Positions 62,337 to 64,000 of a stretch of DNA of 64,000 nucleotides are shown here, piece after piece. The notes beneath the pieces are model-generated. The model made no database searches. It was not told the origin of the DNA and saw only the letters and a program-made list of their open reading frames with translations. Positions within the stretch are counted from its first letter, which is position 1, and every line of letters starts with the position of its first letter. The stretch is from assembly GCA_013112635.1 (NCBI GenBank), contig JABFGF010000014.1:1-64000 (forward strand). Direction: 5' to 3'. Source of the DNA: Calditrichota bacterium. GTDB lineage: Bacteria > Calditrichota > Calditrichia > Calditrichales > J004. A program made the position numbers and the translations under genes.

Positions 62337-64000
62337 TTATTTTTTCTCAATTTCATTATTAATATAAAAAAGCTCTTCTACAGGTCTTACCGGCCGGGCA
62401 AACCATAATGGTCTTCTTAATCCATCTGGTCCCGGAGCAGGACGGGTCATCTTTAACCATTCCTTATATATTTCAAATGACTTATCCGTGTCCACAACAA
62501 CATCACCATAGCGATCACCTTCATGTACTTTTTCAATCCGTACCTTTTGATGCCAGCAATGCATTCCGCTAATTGGGTCTGGGTGAACTTCATGCGTAAT
62601 ATTTTGATGCACGCCTCCGTCAGTCCAGAAAATCCTTGATGAATCTGCATCGGTACTTTTATAAGGCCGGATGCCATCAACTACGCGCATTTTCCATTGA
62701 CTGCCATCATTTTCCAAAGTAACAGTATTCGATGCCCAGCGATTTCCACCCATTTTATCTTGCGGTCTTTTCCAACGCCCGATGTGGTGCGAGCAAGCAA
62801 TCACGCCTGGTTTCATTCCTTCTGTCACCCAAACTTTGTCAACAAAATAACCAATGCCAGTATTAACGCGGATCATATCATCACTTTTAATACCAAACTT
62901 TTCAGCATCCGATGTGTGCATCCAGATGGGATTGCGATTTGATATTTCTGTGAGCCACTTTGCGTTTGCCGAGCGTGAATGGATTAGAGTTGGTAAGCGG
63001 AATGTTGGGACCAATGGAAAGTCGCCTTTTTCGCGATCCATTTTTTCCTCCTGAATGTGGCTTTTAATGTAAACCGGGATTTTATACTCCGGCCATTTCC
63101 AATCAACCATGGTTTGTGAATAGAATTCTTGTTTTTTGGAAGGTGTATGAAATCCAACCCGCGCTTTGCCATCGACCTGAACACCAATAACTTTGCCATC
63201 TTTAATAACAGCACCATCTTCATTCACTGAAGTATTTTTTAATGCTTCTTCTGAAACTTCATCCATGTGCTTATTGTACGTCGATTTTTCAATTTCGAAA
63301 GCACCATATTTTCGCATATAATTCAGAGGAGATAAGTCTTCTTCTTTCGCCTTTTCAGGCAACCCGGGTACGCGCTCAAAAATATACTGGTAATATTCTT
63401 CGATGGTCATCTTTTCAGCCGAGCGATAAGGCGACTCAAAATGTTTTTTAATTCCCATACTGCCATCCGGATCAATCCGCCAGGAAAGTTCTATCCAAAA
63501 CTCATCTTCTTCCCATACTTCTCCCGGATTGGCCTGGTAGGTAAACTCAACATCTTTGCCTTGCCTTCGCATCGCTTCCCTTAAAACCGGTTGGCGAAAG
63601 CCCATCCATTTTCCGGAATGCGTTTCATAGCTGATAATATCGTGCCGCTCAGCAGAGTGGCCCATTGGCAGGACATAATCGGCATAATAAGCAGTTTCGT
63701 TCCAAGTTGGTGTTAGGGCAATGTGCATACCCATTTTTTCTTCATCCTGTAAAACCTCCATCCAGCTAAACCCATCGGGGTATGTCCAAACAGGATTAAA
63801 CACCCGTGAAAAATAAACATCCATTTTTCCACGGCCTTCCTTAAGAAAGTGAGGCAATAGAAAACTCATTTCAAAAAAAGCCAGCGGGTATTCATCCGGA
63901 AAATGAAGCAGATTCCAAAATTTTTGTGCCGGCGGTTTGTTTGGTGTATCCGGTTTATACTTATTCCAGGCGCTAGGTTGTGTACCACCTACTGTCCCAA
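62337..64000 (-). CDS. Molybdopterin oxidoreductase catalytic subunit, C-terminal part
   Basis: Open to the right edge of the window (frame open from 63998), so this is the C-terminal about 554 residues of a DMSO-reductase-family molybdenum enzyme. Blocks typical of the molybdopterin-guanine-dinucleotide cofactor domains are seen: TPTWNETAYYADYVLPMGHSAERHD, IHSRSANAKWLTEISNRNPIWMH, KFGIKSDDMIRVNTGIGYF and GVIACSHHIGRWKRPQ. The iron-sulfur and signal-sequence parts would lie beyond the window. Substrate not determinable from this part. The ATG at 63869 is internal, not the start. Confidence 0.9.
   Translation of the reverse strand, partial: GTVGGTQPSAWNKYKPDTPNKPPAQKFWNLLHFPDEYPLAFFEMSFLLPHFLKEGRGKMDVYFSRVFNPVWTYPDGFSWMEVLQDEEKMGMHIALTPTWNETAYYADYVLPMGHSAERHDIISYETHSGKWMGFRQPVLREAMRRQGKDVEFTYQANPGEVWEEDEFWIELSWRIDPDGSMGIKKHFESPYRSAEKMTIEEYYQYIFERVPGLPEKAKEEDLSPLNYMRKYGAFEIEKSTYNKHMDEVSEEALKNTSVNEDGAVIKDGKVIGVQVDGKARVGFHTPSKKQEFYSQTMVDWKWPEYKIPVYIKSHIQEEKMDREKGDFPLVPTFRLPTLIHSRSANAKWLTEISNRNPIWMHTSDAEKFGIKSDDMIRVNTGIGYFVDKVWVTEGMKPGVIACSHHIGRWKRPQDKMGGNRWASNTVTLENDGSQWKMRVVDGIRPYKSTDADSSRIFWTDGGVHQNITHEVHPDPISGMHCWHQKVRIEKVHEGDRYGDVVVDTDKSFEIYKEWLKMTRPAPGPDGLRRPLWFARPVRPVEELFYINNEIEKK

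Overview
The window is AT-rich bacterial DNA, densely packed with genes on both strands. The clearest sign of origin is five secreted proteins that end in a Por/type IX secretion (T9SS type A) sorting domain built on a YPNPFNP-type motif. That motif is typical of Calditrichota, Ignavibacteriota, 'Marinimicrobia' and other members of the FCB superphylum. Together with many lipoproteins, outer-membrane proteins and the Bacteroidota-like arginine decarboxylase, it suggests a Gram-negative heterotroph of that group. The phylum is an inference; no rRNA or tRNA gene was seen.

Layout. 1-3 kb: two minus-strand T9SS cargo proteins. 3-11 kb: a split non-homologous end-joining (NHEJ) locus. ku with a downstream TPR gene and a three-domain ligD (Pol-PE-Lig) lie on the minus strand. 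Between them are a lipoprotein gene, a decayed 3' end of a second ligD, and an unrecognised two-gene cassette (a PD-(D/E)XK nuclease-like protein and a 363-residue partner). 11-16 kb: small secreted proteins, cmoA and cmoB (tRNA wobble-uridine 5-oxyacetate synthesis) and two alpha/beta hydrolases. 17-20 kb: GNAT acetyltransferase, MipA/OmpV porin-like protein and a Phd/PIN toxin-antitoxin pair. 20-24 kb: M23 peptidase-like T9SS protein and a DUF1028 protein. 24-28 kb: two TetR regulators, each with its own inverted-repeat operators, controlling a hydrolase and a set of flavin-binding and small membrane proteins. 28-31 kb: paired M16 peptidases. 31-36 kb: cupin, endonuclease IV, orphan antitoxin, GYD protein, CreD. 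36-45 kb: large BNR-repeat protein, LamG/PA14 T9SS protein, DUF72, LOG protein and a surface protein with eight perfect 16-residue repeats. 45-48 kb: MFS transporter overlapping a spore-photoproduct-lyase-like radical SAM gene, then a second toxin-antitoxin pair.

48-57 kb is an amine/polyamine region: AbgT-type transporter, response regulator, aromatic amino acid decarboxylase with an MFS transporter, then a tight arginine decarboxylase - agmatinase - deoxyhypusine-synthase-like operon that should take arginine to putrescine and on to a polyamine such as homospermidine. 57-61 kb is a fused isobutyryl-CoA mutase (IcmF). The window ends in a fifth T9SS protein and the C-terminal part of a molybdopterin oxidoreductase that runs off the right edge.

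The most unusual places are the two-gene cassette inside the NHEJ locus, beside a relic of a second ligD; the near-identical GTACATGT repeat operators in front of two separate toxin-antitoxin pairs; the paired operators of the two TetR genes; and the 16-residue surface repeat.
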